A stretch of DNA of 64,000 nt from Streptomyces sp. 1-11 (GCF_007176755.1 NZ_BJTV01000008.1:1-64000), one strand, 5' to 3'. Counted from the stretch's first letter, positions 34,404-42,873 are shown. Notes: generated by a model not told the origin, from the letters alone. Numbers and translations: made by a program.

Positions 34404-34727
34404 TCAGGACTTGCGGGTCTTCGGCGGCAGGGCGCCGCCGGCCTCCAGCCCGGTCCCGCCCGGCAGGACGCGACCGGCCCGCAGGCTGCGCAGGGCGAGC
34501 AGCAGGACGGCGATGTCGTCCAGGTAGACCGGGTCCGGCAGCAGATCGGTGGGCAGCACCAGGTACGCGATGGCGCCCCAGAACACCCAGCGCGGTCCGG
34601 TGGGCAGCCCGGCGCGCCTGAGGTCGCGCCGGGCGCGGACCAGGCGCACCAGCAGGACGACGGCGACGGCGAGCAGCGCCGCCGCGACCACGGCGCCGAT
34701 CACCAGCCAGGTCGCGGTGGAATCCAT
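34404..34727 (-). CDS. YkvA/DUF1232-type small membrane protein
   Basis: A 107-aa protein with an N-terminal membrane helix (about 6-30, WLVIGAVVAAALLAVAVVLLVRLV) and a second hydrophobic hairpin containing WGAIAYLVLPTDLLPDPVYLDDIAVLLLALRSL. The phrase YLxxPxDLxPD is the DUF1232 (YkvA) signature. It has GGAGGCC about 4-10 nt before the ATG. The biochemical role of the family is not known. It is in the same direction as the upstream 401-aa gene (111-bp gap) and may be cotranscribed. Confidence 0.85.
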   Translation of the reverse strand: MDSTATWLVIGAVVAAALLAVAVVLLVRLVRARRDLRRAGLPTGPRWVFWGAIAYLVLPTDLLPDPVYLDDIAVLLLALRSLRAGRVLPGGTGLEAGGALPPKTRKS

Positions 34728-34838
34728 GCGGCCTCCAGACCCTCGTGACGGACGGGGCGGGCCGGTACGGACCCGTTCACTTCCCCTTCCCCTCCCTCTG
34801 CCCGCTCCCGGCCGCCGTACCGCCCCGCGGTGGGCGCG

Positions 34839-36044
34839 CTACCCCGGCTCCACCGCGCCGGCGCCGTCCGTGCCGGGCGCTCCGGGTGCTCCCGGAGCCT
34901 CCGGCGAGCCGTCCGGTACCGGTGCCGGACGCGGTCCCTTGGCGGTGAGGCGCAGCCGTTCGAAGGTCCGCGTGAGCTGCTGCAGCGCTGCGGGCGCCTT
35001 GGCGCCGGACCGCTGCTGCTGGGGCAGGGGGGCGGGCGCGGGAGCGTCGCGGAGGGCGGCCAGCGCCTGGTGCGCCTGCTCGGCGGCCTCCCGGTACAGG
35101 TCCCGGGACTTCGTCATGGCCTCCAGCGCGTCCGCGTACATGGCGACCAGCTCCCGCTGCCGGTCCAGCTCCTCCTGGAGGGTCGTCAGCGTCCAGTTCT
35201 CGCGCAGGTCCGTGAGCGCCTCCCCGGCGCCGCGCGGCAGCGGCCGGGGGAGGGCCACGAAGTGACGCAGCGCCGCCACCAGCCCGGCCGGCTCCGCCCC
35301 GTCCAGGAAGACGGTGCGCACGCTGTGCTCCCGGCCGTCGTAGTCCGCGGGGGCCGGGTCCGGGGGCAGCAGCACGGCGCCGCCGCGCGGCACCTCGACA
35401 CCGAGGTCCTTCAGCGCCCAGTTGACGGCACGGAACTGCTGCGGCGCCGCCCGGTGCTCCATCACGCGGTGCCGCAGTCCCGGCGGCAGCAGCCGTGCGA
35501 GGGGCAGCCGGCCCTGCTCGTCGGGCGTCATCGCCTCGTGCACGACCACGTGGACGCACCAGGACTCACGGGCCGCGTCCTTCAGCCGCCGCCGCGTCTC
35601 CTTGTCGTCCTCGGGCAGTGCGTTGACCTGGCGGAAGCGCAGGCCGGCGATGGTCGGGTGGTGGTCCCAGGCGCCCTCGGCGCCCTCCGCCGGCCCGGCC
35701 TCGGGCCAGAACAGGGTCGCGGGCGAGGGCCAGGCGTCGTCCCAGGGGCGTTCCGCCTCGGCGACGAGCGTCCACTCCTGCCCCTCGGGGCGGCCGGCCC
35801 GGGGTACGAGGGTGAGCCGGGCGCGCACGGTCACCGTGCCCCCGGCCCGCCAGCGGGCCTCGAAGATCCGTTCGGGGGAGTCGTCGGGCGCGGGCGGCTC
35901 GGCGAAGTCGTCGATGTCCCCGCTCTCCTTGTGCCGTCCGAGGGTGCGGCGGACGACGTCCTCGGCGGCGGGGCCGGGGTGGCGGCCGCGGGCCGCCCAG
36001 AGGGTCTGCGGGATGGTGGCGCGGTCGGTGGCGGAGTTCGACAT
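34839..36044 (-). CDS. Uncharacterised 401-aa protein with coiled-coil C-terminal part
   Basis: A 401-aa soluble protein, not recognised. Residues 1-280 look globular (SPERIFEARWRAGGTVTVRARLTLVPRAG, WCVHVVVHEAMTPDEQGRLPLARLLPPGL, HSVRTVFLDGAEPAGLVAALRHFVAL). Residues 285-350 form a likely coiled coil (LTTLQEELDRQRELVAMYADALEAMTKSRDLYREAAEQAHQALAAL), ending in a Pro/Gly/Ala-rich tail. No signal peptide or TM. No clear Shine-Dalgarno sequence precedes ATG 36044. Strong codon bias supports a real gene. Confidence 0.6.
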   Translation of the reverse strand: MSNSATDRATIPQTLWAARGRHPGPAAEDVVRRTLGRHKESGDIDDFAEPPAPDDSPERIFEARWRAGGTVTVRARLTLVPRAGRPEGQEWTLVAEAERPWDDAWPSPATLFWPEAGPAEGAEGAWDHHPTIAGLRFRQVNALPEDDKETRRRLKDAARESWCVHVVVHEAMTPDEQGRLPLARLLPPGLRHRVMEHRAAPQQFRAVNWALKDLGVEVPRGGAVLLPPDPAPADYDGREHSVRTVFLDGAEPAGLVAALRHFVALPRPLPRGAGEALTDLRENWTLTTLQEELDRQRELVAMYADALEAMTKSRDLYREAAEQAHQALAALRDAPAPAPLPQQQRSGAKAPAALQQLTRTFERLRLTAKGPRPAPVPDGSPEAPGAPGAPGTDGAGAVEPG

Positions 36045-36369
36045 GGGCCAATCTGCTGATGGGGGCCGGTGCGCTACCCAGTATCACCGTCGGCGGCCGG
36101 AAACCGACGCCGGGGCCCCGGGCGGCGCGCCGCGCCACCGGTGACAGAGGCGCGGAGCGTGGCACGAGCGGGCTCGCGGTGGCGGAACGGTGCGCCCGGC
36201 GCGCGGTCGGGAGACTCGGCGCACGATGGGGCGCGCGTCTTGCGCAGTGCACGCCGTGCGGCGCGGGGCGGCACCGACGACGAGCGCCGGCGAACGTGAT
36301 GTACGCCCGCACCAGGCCGGAACGCCGGCGCGGTGACGCCCGCGGTCCGCACCGCTCGCCCGCGGTGGT
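36045..36369. other. Noncoding region upstream of the 401-aa gene
   Basis: About 325 bp between the minus-strand 401-aa gene and the terminator of the ferredoxin reductase gene. Frames on both strands are arginine-rich without start signals. I see no repeat or operator in it; it should hold the promoter of the 401-aa gene. Confidence 0.4.
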
Positions 36370-36421
36370 CCGGCGGAGGGGGCCCGCCCGTCATCCGCGC
36401 GGGGCGGGGCCCCTCCGCCGG
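36370..36421 (-). terminator. 20-bp stem terminator of the ferredoxin reductase gene
   Basis: Arms 36370-36389 and 36402-36421 pair over 20 bp with one mismatch around a 12-nt loop, starting 5 bp after the stop codon of the minus-strand gene. One of the strongest stems in the window. Confidence 0.8.
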
Positions 36422-36425
36422 GGAG

Positions 36426-37790
36426 TCACGCGCCGCTCTCCCGCAGCATGTCCTCGCGCTCGACCAGCTTCACCCGCTCGCGGCCCTGCGGCTCGCCCAG
36501 CGCCCGCTCGGCGGCGTCCAGCTTGTACCAGCCCTCCCAGGTGGTGAAGCGGACCGCGCGCTCGGCGAGGAAGGCGTCCACGGCCTCGGGCGCGGGCGAG
36601 GCAGGGGTCTGCAGACGGCCGTTCGCGTAGTCGTCCAGCAGGTTGGCCACGGTCTCGTTGGCGTCGCCCTTGGTGTGGCCGATGAGGCCGATGGGGCCGC
36701 GCCGGATCCAGCCGGTGACGTACGTCGACTGCAGGTGGCCGCCGCTCTCCTCGACGACCCGGCCGCCCTCGTCCGGGACGGTGCCGGTCTCCAGGTCCCA
36801 GGGGAGCTTGGGCAGCTTGTCGGAGAGGTAGCCTACCGCCCGGTAGACGGCGGTGACGTCCCAGTCCTTGAACTCGCCGGTGCCCTTGACGTTCCCGGTG
36901 CCGTCGAGGGCGGTCCGCTCGGTGCGCAGGCCGACGACCCTGCCGTCCTCGCCGAGGATCTCCGCCGGCGACTCGAAGAAGTGCAGGAACAGCTTGTGCG
37001 GCCGGTCGCCGACGTCGCGGATCGCCCAGTTCTCCAGGGTCTTGGCGACCATGTCGGCCTGCTTGTTGCCGCGGCGGGTCTCGATGGAGCCCGCGTCGTA
37101 GTCGATGTCCTCGGGGTCGACGATGACCTCGATGTTGGGCGAGTGGTCCAGCTCGCGCAGCTCCATCGGGCTGAACTTCGCCTGCGCCGGGCCGCGGCGG
37201 CCGAAGACGTGGATCTCCTTGGCCCGGTTCGCCTTCAGGCCGTCGTACACGTTCGGCGGGATCTCGGTCGGCAGCAGTTCGTCGGCCGTCTTGGCGAGGA
37301 CGCGGGCGACGTCGAGCGCCACGTTGCCGACGCCGAGCACCGCGACCTTCTCGGCCTCCAGCGGCCAGGTGCGCGGCACGTCCGGGTGGCCGTCGTACCA
37401 GGAGACGAAGTCGGCGGCGCCGTGGGAGCCGTCCAGTTCGATGCCGGGTATGGACAGCTCGCGGTCGGCCGTGGCGCCGGTCGAGAAGATCACCGCGTCG
37501 TAGAACGCCCGCAGGTCGTCCAGGCTGATGTCGGTGGGGTAGTCGACGTTGCCGAAGAGGCGGATCTGCGGCTTGTCGAGGACCTGGTGCAGGGCGGTGA
37601 TGATGCCCTTGATGCGCGGGTGGTCGGGCGCCACGCCGTAGCGGATCAGGCCGAACGGGGCGGGCATCCGCTCGAAGAGGTCGATGGAGACGCCGGGCTC
37701 GGCGGCCACCTCGGACTTGAGCAGGGCGTCGGCGGCGTAGATCCCGGCCGGGCCGGCTCCGACGATGGCTACCCGCAGGGGGCGCGGCAT
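36426..37790 (-). CDS. fprA: Ferredoxin-NADP+ reductase, adrenodoxin reductase type
   Basis: A 454-aa flavoprotein that passes electrons between NADPH and ferredoxin. The FAD-binding GAGPAGIYAADALL lies at the N-terminus (about 11-25), then LFERMPAPFGLIRYGVAPDHP, the class signature. The NADP-binding AVLGVGNVALDVARVL lies at about 155-170 with HVFGRRGPAQAKF for phosphate recognition. C-terminal GWIRRGPIGLIGHTKGDANETVANLLDD is typical of FprA. Length is normal. AAGGGAA precedes ATG 37790. It could feed the P450s at 58-60 kb. Upstream lie a possible iron box and a palindrome; a strong terminator follows. Confidence 0.92.
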   Translation of the reverse strand: MPRPLRVAIVGAGPAGIYAADALLKSEVAAEPGVSIDLFERMPAPFGLIRYGVAPDHPRIKGIITALHQVLDKPQIRLFGNVDYPTDISLDDLRAFYDAVIFSTGATADRELSIPGIELDGSHGAADFVSWYDGHPDVPRTWPLEAEKVAVLGVGNVALDVARVLAKTADELLPTEIPPNVYDGLKANRAKEIHVFGRRGPAQAKFSPMELRELDHSPNIEVIVDPEDIDYDAGSIETRRGNKQADMVAKTLENWAIRDVGDRPHKLFLHFFESPAEILGEDGRVVGLRTERTALDGTGNVKGTGEFKDWDVTAVYRAVGYLSDKLPKLPWDLETGTVPDEGGRVVEESGGHLQSTYVTGWIRRGPIGLIGHTKGDANETVANLLDDYANGRLQTPASPAPEAVDAFLAERAVRFTTWEGWYKLDAAERALGEPQGRERVKLVEREDMLRESGA

Positions 37791-37842
37791 GATCAGTTCC
37801 CTTCGAGCGTGAACATTCGAGCCTGAACAGGAGACTCGCTCG

Positions 37843-37861
37843 ATCGGGAAGCCTAAGCTAA
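37843..37861 (-). promoter_or_regulatory. Possible iron box (DmdR/IdeR type) upstream of fprA
   Basis: On the minus strand TTAGCTTAGGCTTCCCGAT (37861-37843) matches 14 of 19 positions of the DmdR1/IdeR consensus as I recall it. A second TTAGG-containing element lies directly upstream (about 37862-37876). It sits 53-71 bp upstream of the start codon. Plausible but unproven. Confidence 0.35.
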
Positions 37862-37898
37862 GGCAGCCCTAAGTTAGTACGCGGGTCCGGTCTATGAC

Positions 37899-37919
37899 CT
37901 CATAAGTCCATCTTATGAG
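37899..37919. promoter_or_regulatory. AT-rich palindrome between fprA and the NlpC/P60 gene
   Basis: Perfect 8-bp arms CTCATAAG (37899-37906) and CTTATGAG (37912-37919) flank TCCAT. It lies about 110-130 bp upstream of fprA and 60 bp beyond the 3' end of the NlpC/P60 gene. The AT-rich composition is unusual here. It looks like an operator for a dimeric regulator of fprA. Confidence 0.5.
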
Positions 37920-37978
37920 AAGGCAAGGAGCCGCTTATGTGCCGGCCCTGGGCCGGGCCGGCGCGGCGGTGCCGGGGG

Positions 37979-39571
37979 TCAGACCGGCCGGATCACCCGG
38001 TGGATCGCGGACTCCCCGGCGCCGTAGACGGACTCCTCGCGGATGGTCGATCCCGGGCCCGGCGCGTGGATCATCATGCCGTCGCCGACGTGCAGGCCCA
38101 CGTGCCGGTCGTCGTCGAAGAAGAGGACGAGGTCTCCCGGTTCCAGCGCGGCGAGGGTGACCGGGGTGCCGGCCAGCGCCTGCTCGTGGGCGGCGCGCGG
38201 CAGCGCGACCCCGGCGGCCTGCCACGCGGCCCGGGTGAGGCTGGAGCAGTCGTAGGAGCCCGGCCCGGTGGCGCCCCAGACGCAGGGCTTGCCGATCTGT
38301 GCCCGGGCGAACGCGATGGCCCTGGCGGCGCGGGAGGTGTCGGTGGCGGACCGGGCGTGGGTGCCGGTGGCCGGGGACGGGGGGAGCGGGTCGGTGGAGG
38401 TCGCCGGGGTCGGGGGGAGCGAGCCGGCGAAGGTGACCGGGGGAAGCGGGTCGGCGGTGGTCACCGTGGGTGAGGGGAGTGGGCCGGTGGAGGTCGCCGT
38501 GGCGAAGGCGCCGGTGGTGGAGGGCAGTGGAAAGGCGCCGGTGGTGGAGGGCAGCGGGAGGGAGCCGCTGGTGGCAGCCGGTATGAAGGTGTCGGCGGCG
38601 GCCGGCGGAGTGTACGTGTCGGTGAGGGCGTCACCGGTGATGGGCCGCGCGAAAGAGCCCGTGTCCGTCGAAGGCGCCGGGGCGGCGACGGAGGCGGGCG
38701 CGCTCGGTGCCGTCCACCAGGGCTGCTGCCACTGCTCGGCCGGCGCAGCGAACTCCGTTGTCGCCGCCGGGGGTTGAAGGGCGTGCCGGGCCAGCAGGTC
38801 GCGGGCCGCGGCCAGTTTGCGGCGGTGGTCCGTCTTGGACTCGGCGGGGGAGGGGTGCCTGGGCGCGGCGCCGGGCAGTTCCCTCGGCATGCGCGCCGGG
38901 GTGGTCGGCGGCACGGGAAGTGCGGCGACGGGCAGTACCGCCGTTCCCGCCGGGCCGGGGCCGCTCGCCTCCATGACGGCGGGGGCGCCCTGCTCCGCCG
39001 TACCCCACTCGACCGGCCGAGGCGGAAGCGGTACGGGCAACTCGGCCGGGGCCGACGGCAGTTCGGAGGCGAGGGGGGCCGGACGCTCGGCGGCGTCCGT
39101 GGGCGGAAGCGCCGGCCGGGTGCCGACCGGGCCGGACGGTCCCGCTTCCAGGGCGGCCCGGGGGCGGCCGTACGGCGCCGTCGAGGGCCCGCTCGTCAGC
39201 TCTGCCACCGCACGGCCGGCGGAGCCCGGCGCCAGCTCGGGCAGCGCGACGCTCAGGGCGTCCCGTTCACCGGCGTCCGCACGGTCCCACGAGCGGGCCG
39301 GGACGGCAGGGGGCGCGGGCAGCCGGTCAGCGGGGAGCGCGGCCGGGACCGTCGGGCCGACACTGGCGCGCGCCATGTCGAACCACTGCCGGGCCACCGC
39401 GTCGACCCCCGGCTCCGGACGCCGCCCGGAGCCCTTGGCGAGCGCGACCCCCCGGTTCCTGGCGGCCGCGGACATCGCCCGGGTCGCGTTGTAGTTACCG
39501 GTCGCGTTCTCCGCGTGTTCGTAGAGGGAGTCGATCCGCCGCCGAACCTCGTCGCGGCCCTCCGGCACCAT
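37979..39571 (-). CDS. NlpC/P60 (C40) peptidase with long Pro/Thr-rich linker and no signal peptide
   Basis: A 530-aa protein. The C-terminal NlpC/P60 domain (about 415-530) has the catalytic Cys in GSYDCSSLTRAAW, His in DRHVGLHVGDG and a third polar residue in MIHAPGPGS, as expected for peptidoglycan D,L-endopeptidases. Residues 1-85 are helical (REVRRRIDSLYEHAENATGNY-like opening). About 90-410 is low-complexity Ala/Pro/Thr with a 9-residue tandem repeat (LPSTTGAFP). There is no Sec or Tat signal peptide, which is odd for a wall hydrolase. GAGGAAGGAG precedes ATG 39571. Confidence 0.82.
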   Translation of the reverse strand: MVPEGRDEVRRRIDSLYEHAENATGNYNATRAMSAAARNRGVALAKGSGRRPEPGVDAVARQWFDMARASVGPTVPAALPADRLPAPPAVPARSWDRADAGERDALSVALPELAPGSAGRAVAELTSGPSTAPYGRPRAALEAGPSGPVGTRPALPPTDAAERPAPLASELPSAPAELPVPLPPRPVEWGTAEQGAPAVMEASGPGPAGTAVLPVAALPVPPTTPARMPRELPGAAPRHPSPAESKTDHRRKLAAARDLLARHALQPPAATTEFAAPAEQWQQPWWTAPSAPASVAAPAPSTDTGSFARPITGDALTDTYTPPAAADTFIPAATSGSLPLPSTTGAFPLPSTTGAFATATSTGPLPSPTVTTADPLPPVTFAGSLPPTPATSTDPLPPSPATGTHARSATDTSRAARAIAFARAQIGKPCVWGATGPGSYDCSSLTRAAWQAAGVALPRAAHEQALAGTPVTLAALEPGDLVLFFDDDRHVGLHVGDGMMIHAPGPGSTIREESVYGAGESAIHRVIRPV

Positions 39572-39688
39572 GGAAGACGTGCTCCTTCCTCGCCCCGCGG
39601 GGCGGTCGGGCCGGTCCCGGGGTCGGTCGAGCCCCGGCCCCGGACGCCACGGCGGATTCGCTGGGGGCAGCCGGGCGGCCTGGCGGTC

Positions 39689-39718
39689 AACCTAGCCAAC
39701 TTGTGTGCTCGGTGTGAA
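39689..39718 (-). promoter_or_regulatory. Candidate promoter of the NlpC/P60 gene; 39572-39968 otherwise noncoding
   Basis: TTCACA (39718-39713), an 18-nt spacer, then TAGGTT (39694-39689) on the minus strand, about 118 bp upstream of the start codon. The rest of the 397-bp divergent region has a locally AT-rich patch (ATACATATGTGTGATG near 39739) and a 62-codon plus-strand frame (39705-39893) that I do not consider a gene. Confidence 0.4.
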
Positions 39719-39968
39719 GGTTGCAGGGCGGAATGCCCGATACATATGTGTGATGTTCGCGGCGCCGTTCGAGTGGGAAGACTGTTCCGTTCTCCTGCGT
39801 GGCCCTGCCACCCGTCTCGCGCTGCCGTACGCTGCCGCCGCCGGTGTGACCGCGGTTTCCTGTGAGATCCCGGTGAATTCCCGTTGCGGTTGAACGCCGC
39901 GGTCCCGCCCTGCGTATGGGACGCGGGAACGCCATGCCCGACCGACCGCTCCACACAAGGGGACCACC

Positions 39969-42083
39969 TTGGCAAGCAGCAGGCGCAGACGCCCGACCGG
40001 CGCACGACGCGCGACCTTCGCAGCGGTCGCCCTGATGCTGGGCGGAGGCGGCCTCGCCGCCGTGAACGTCTACGCCTCGGCCACGGAGGGCGGTTGGGGC
40101 GGCGGGCCGGACCAGGCCGCCACCGGACAGGTCAGGTCCGCGGGCGTGACCACGATCGACTGCCCGGACGTGGGGAGCCGGCTGACGTCGGTCCCGGACG
40201 ACGCCCGTGCCGACGTGGACCGCGAACTCGCCGCGCTCGACCAGCAGACGGCCGCCGCCTACCGGCAACTCCAGGCGTCGGCCGGGCAGATCAGCCAGGA
40301 CCCGGGCGCGGCCGACGGACCGATCATGAACCCGCTGAAGGAGAAGCGGGCGGCGGCGATCGAGCGTATCGCCGCCGCCGTGGACCGGACCGGGGACCGG
40401 CCGGAGGGCCTGGAGTCCCTGGCCGCCTGCACCCTGCGCCCGGGCCAGGACGGCGCGGGCGCCGGAGCGGGCGACGCCGGCCAGACCACCGCCGCACCGG
40501 CGACCGGCGGCCGACAGGACGGCGGCCAGGGGCAGAACGGCGCCGGGCAGGCGGGCGCGGGACAGGGCGGCAACGGGCCCGTGGTCTCGGACTACGCTGA
40601 CATCACCGCCGTACAGCCCAACGCCCCCGCCCCGCCGCAGCGGGACGGCGCCTCGCGCGGCACCTTCACCACCGAGTGCGGCGTCAACGCGAACGGCCTG
40701 TTCAACTCCGACAACGTCATCGTGGCCCCCGGAGTCTCCAACGGCGCCCACCACTTCCACGACTACGTCGGCAACCAGTCCAACACCGCCTTCGCCAGCG
40801 ACGACGACCTGGCCAAGGCCGACACGAGCTGCGTCGACAAGGGCGACAGATCGACGTACTACTGGCCGGTGGTGCGCCTGCAGAACGGTAAGCAGGAGCG
40901 GGACGCCGGTGCGCCCGGCGGCGGCACGGAAGGCAACGCGGGCCAGATCGTCACCCCCAAGGACGTCACGCTGACCTTCGTCGGCAGCCCGCAGGGCAAG
41001 GTCACCGCCATGCCGCGCCTGCTGCGCATCATCACCGGCGACGCCAAGGCCTTCGTCAACGGCCCCGCCAACGCCAACGCCTCCTGGAGCTGCACCGGTT
41101 TCGAGGACCGGCAGCTCAAGGACAAGTACCCGCTGTGCCCGGCCGGCAGCGACGTGGTGCGCACCTTCCGCTTCCAGAGCTGCTGGGACGGCCGCAACAT
41201 CGACAGCGCCAACCACCGTACGCACGTGGCGTTCGCGACGCCGGACGGCGCGTGCCCCGCGGGCTTCCAGGCGATTCCGCAGCTCGTCCAGCGCATCGTC
41301 TACGACGTCAAGGCGCCGAGCCTGAACGACGGCGGGCGGACGGTGCCGCTGTTCGCCGTGGACTCCTTCCCGGAGCAGCTGCACAAGCCGGTCACCGACC
41401 ACGGCGACTTCATCAACGTCTTCGACGAGGGCCTGATGCGCGAGATGGTCGACTGCATCAACTCCGGCCGCACCTGCGGTCCGGGCGGCGACTCCGGCGC
41501 CACCGCGGCCCCCAGCCGGAGCCCCGGGGCCGGTGCGACGGACGAACCGGGCGGCGGCGCCTCGGCCGAGCCCAGCACGAGTGCCACGGCTTCGGCCGAG
41601 CCCGGCCCGGGTGATACGGCCACGGCCGAGCCGTCCTCCTCCGCCCCGGCCGAGGAGCCCAGGACCGACGCGACGACCGCACCGGCGAACACCACGAAGC
41701 ACGGCAAGCCGGCCGAGGACGGCAGGCGGACCGAACACGCCGACGGCGACAGGCGGACCGAGGCAGGCGGCGGCGACGCGAACTCCGGTGGCACTCCGGC
41801 CACTTCGTCCGGTTCGGGCGGCGCCGGCAAGACCGGGCGGGCCACCGGGACCTCAGCCGCGCCGGCGGCCGACGGCGGCGGCCAGCCCACGGCCGCCCAG
41901 CCCACGGCCGCCCAGCCCACGGCCGTCCAGCCCGAGGCGCCGGTCGCCCAGCCGGAACCGCAGGCAGCCGGCCGGGGCGGACTCGCCGAGACCGGGGCCG
42001 ACCTGTGGCCCGCCGGCATCGGCGTCCTGCTGGCGCTCGCCGGTCTGTTCATGCTGCTCAGGGCCAAGCGCCTGACCCACTGA
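39969..42083 (+). CDS. Sortase-anchored DUF1996 surface protein
   Basis: A 704-aa exported protein. The signal peptide spans about 1-38 (RRRRPTGARRATFAAVALMLGGGGLAAVNVYASA). A helical region follows (60-160), then a Gly/Gln-rich linker, then a DUF1996 domain (about 205-495; FTTECGVNANGLFNSDNVIVAPG, HHFHDYVGN, WDGRNIDSANHRTHVAF). The Ser/Thr/Pro/Ala-rich stalk (495-665) contains AAQPT repeats. The end is LAETGADLWPAGIGVLLALAGLFMLLRAKR, a class-E sortase signal LAETG with a TM helix and basic tail. It starts with TTG at 39969, with AAGGGGA 7 nt upstream. It is covalently attached to the wall by sortase; the domain's activity is unknown. Confidence 0.88.
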   Translation: MASSRRRRPTGARRATFAAVALMLGGGGLAAVNVYASATEGGWGGGPDQAATGQVRSAGVTTIDCPDVGSRLTSVPDDARADVDRELAALDQQTAAAYRQLQASAGQISQDPGAADGPIMNPLKEKRAAAIERIAAAVDRTGDRPEGLESLAACTLRPGQDGAGAGAGDAGQTTAAPATGGRQDGGQGQNGAGQAGAGQGGNGPVVSDYADITAVQPNAPAPPQRDGASRGTFTTECGVNANGLFNSDNVIVAPGVSNGAHHFHDYVGNQSNTAFASDDDLAKADTSCVDKGDRSTYYWPVVRLQNGKQERDAGAPGGGTEGNAGQIVTPKDVTLTFVGSPQGKVTAMPRLLRIITGDAKAFVNGPANANASWSCTGFEDRQLKDKYPLCPAGSDVVRTFRFQSCWDGRNIDSANHRTHVAFATPDGACPAGFQAIPQLVQRIVYDVKAPSLNDGGRTVPLFAVDSFPEQLHKPVTDHGDFINVFDEGLMREMVDCINSGRTCGPGGDSGATAAPSRSPGAGATDEPGGGASAEPSTSATASAEPGPGDTATAEPSSSAPAEEPRTDATTAPANTTKHGKPAEDGRRTEHADGDRRTEAGGGDANSGGTPATSSGSGGAGKTGRATGTSAAPAADGGGQPTAAQPTAAQPTAVQPEAPVAQPEPQAAGRGGLAETGADLWPAGIGVLLALAGLFMLLRAKRLTH

Positions 42084-42118
42084 CGACCCGGCCGGCCCCG
42101 ACGCCGACCCTGGTGCGC

Positions 42119-42155
42119 GAACGGCGGCCCTCCCCTCACGGGGTGGCCGCCGTTC
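42119..42155 (+). terminator. Terminator after the DUF1996 gene
   Basis: GAACGGCGGCC (42119-42129) and its complement (42145-42155), with an inner CCCC/GGGG extension, 35 bp past the stop codon. Confidence 0.75.
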
Positions 42156-42182
42156 CGTCGCCCTGGCCGGACGTACCCCTTG

Positions 42183-42196
42183 TGGGAGCGCTCCCA
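42183..42196 (+). promoter_or_regulatory. CebR-type operator
   Basis: TGGGAGCGCTCCCA is a perfect 14-bp palindrome identical to the described binding site of CebR, the LacI-family cellobiose repressor of Streptomyces. It ends 19 bp before the start codon of the GNAT gene, a position that would block transcription or lie over the initiation region. Confidence 0.75.
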
Positions 42197-42215
42197 GGGG
42201 CGGGAGCATGTCTCC

Positions 42216-42848
42216 ATGCCGACCAACGCCCCGAGCCCGTTCGTCCGCCCCTACCGCCCGGCCGACCGCGACGCGGTCGCCGACGTCTGCGTCCGCACCG
42301 CGCACAACGGCGGTGACTCCCGGGCGATCCATCCCGACCCGCGCCTGATGCCGACGATCTTCGCCGAGCCTTATTGCCACTTCGACCCGGACCTCGCCTT
42401 CGTGCTGGACGACGGTGCGGGCCGGGCCGTGGGCTACGTGGTCGGCACGGCGGACACCGAACGCTTCGTGAAGGACTGCCGGCAGGTGTGGATCCCCCTG
42501 GTGGCCGAGCGTTACCCGGCCCCGGTGGCGCCACCGCGCACGCCCAGCGAGGAGATGATCGGCCTGCTGCACCACCCCGAGCGCATGCTCCTCCCCGAAC
42601 TCGTCGCCTACCCGGCCCACTTGCACATCGACCTGCTTCCGCCCTGGCAGCGGCGCGGACACGGGCGCCGGTTGATGGGCGCGCTGCTCGACGCCCTGCA
42701 CCGGCAGGGCGTTCCCGCCGTCCACCTCGGCATGGTCACCGCCAACACGGCCGCCCGCGCCTTCTACGACCGCCTCGGCTTCCATGTGATCCCGGTCCGC
42801 GACCCGGGCCCGCTCACCTATCTGGGCCGGGCCACGGCGGACGCCTGA
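42216..42848 (+). CDS. GNAT-family acetyltransferase
   Basis: A 210-aa GCN5-related N-acetyltransferase. The opening RPYRPADRDAVADVCVRTAHNGGDSR and the middle DPDLAFVLDDGAGRAVGYVVGTADTERF are followed by the acetyl-CoA loop LHIDLLPPWQRRGHGRRLMGALLDAL and LGMVTANTAARAFYDRLGFHVI. The overall pattern recalls the bacterial homologues of the human O-GlcNAcase acetyltransferase-like domain (from memory). The ATG at 42216 has CGGGAG about 9 nt upstream and sits 19 bp after a perfect CebR operator, so expression probably follows cello-oligosaccharide availability. Substrate unknown. Confidence 0.87.
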   Translation: MPTNAPSPFVRPYRPADRDAVADVCVRTAHNGGDSRAIHPDPRLMPTIFAEPYCHFDPDLAFVLDDGAGRAVGYVVGTADTERFVKDCRQVWIPLVAERYPAPVAPPRTPSEEMIGLLHHPERMLLPELVAYPAHLHIDLLPPWQRRGHGRRLMGALLDALHRQGVPAVHLGMVTANTAARAFYDRLGFHVIPVRDPGPLTYLGRATADA

Positions 42849-42873
42849 ACCGGACGCCCGCCGGAGCGGTGCG

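Noticed and set aside
37937-38473. Plus-strand frame starting MCRPW after AAGGAG, considered as an attenuator leader peptide
   Set aside because: It runs antisense through the NlpC/P60 gene and no plus-strand gene follows that it could control.
39705-39893. 62-codon plus-strand frame upstream of the DUF1996 gene
   Set aside because: No Shine-Dalgarno sequence, atypical codon use and location over the divergent promoter region of the NlpC/P60 gene.
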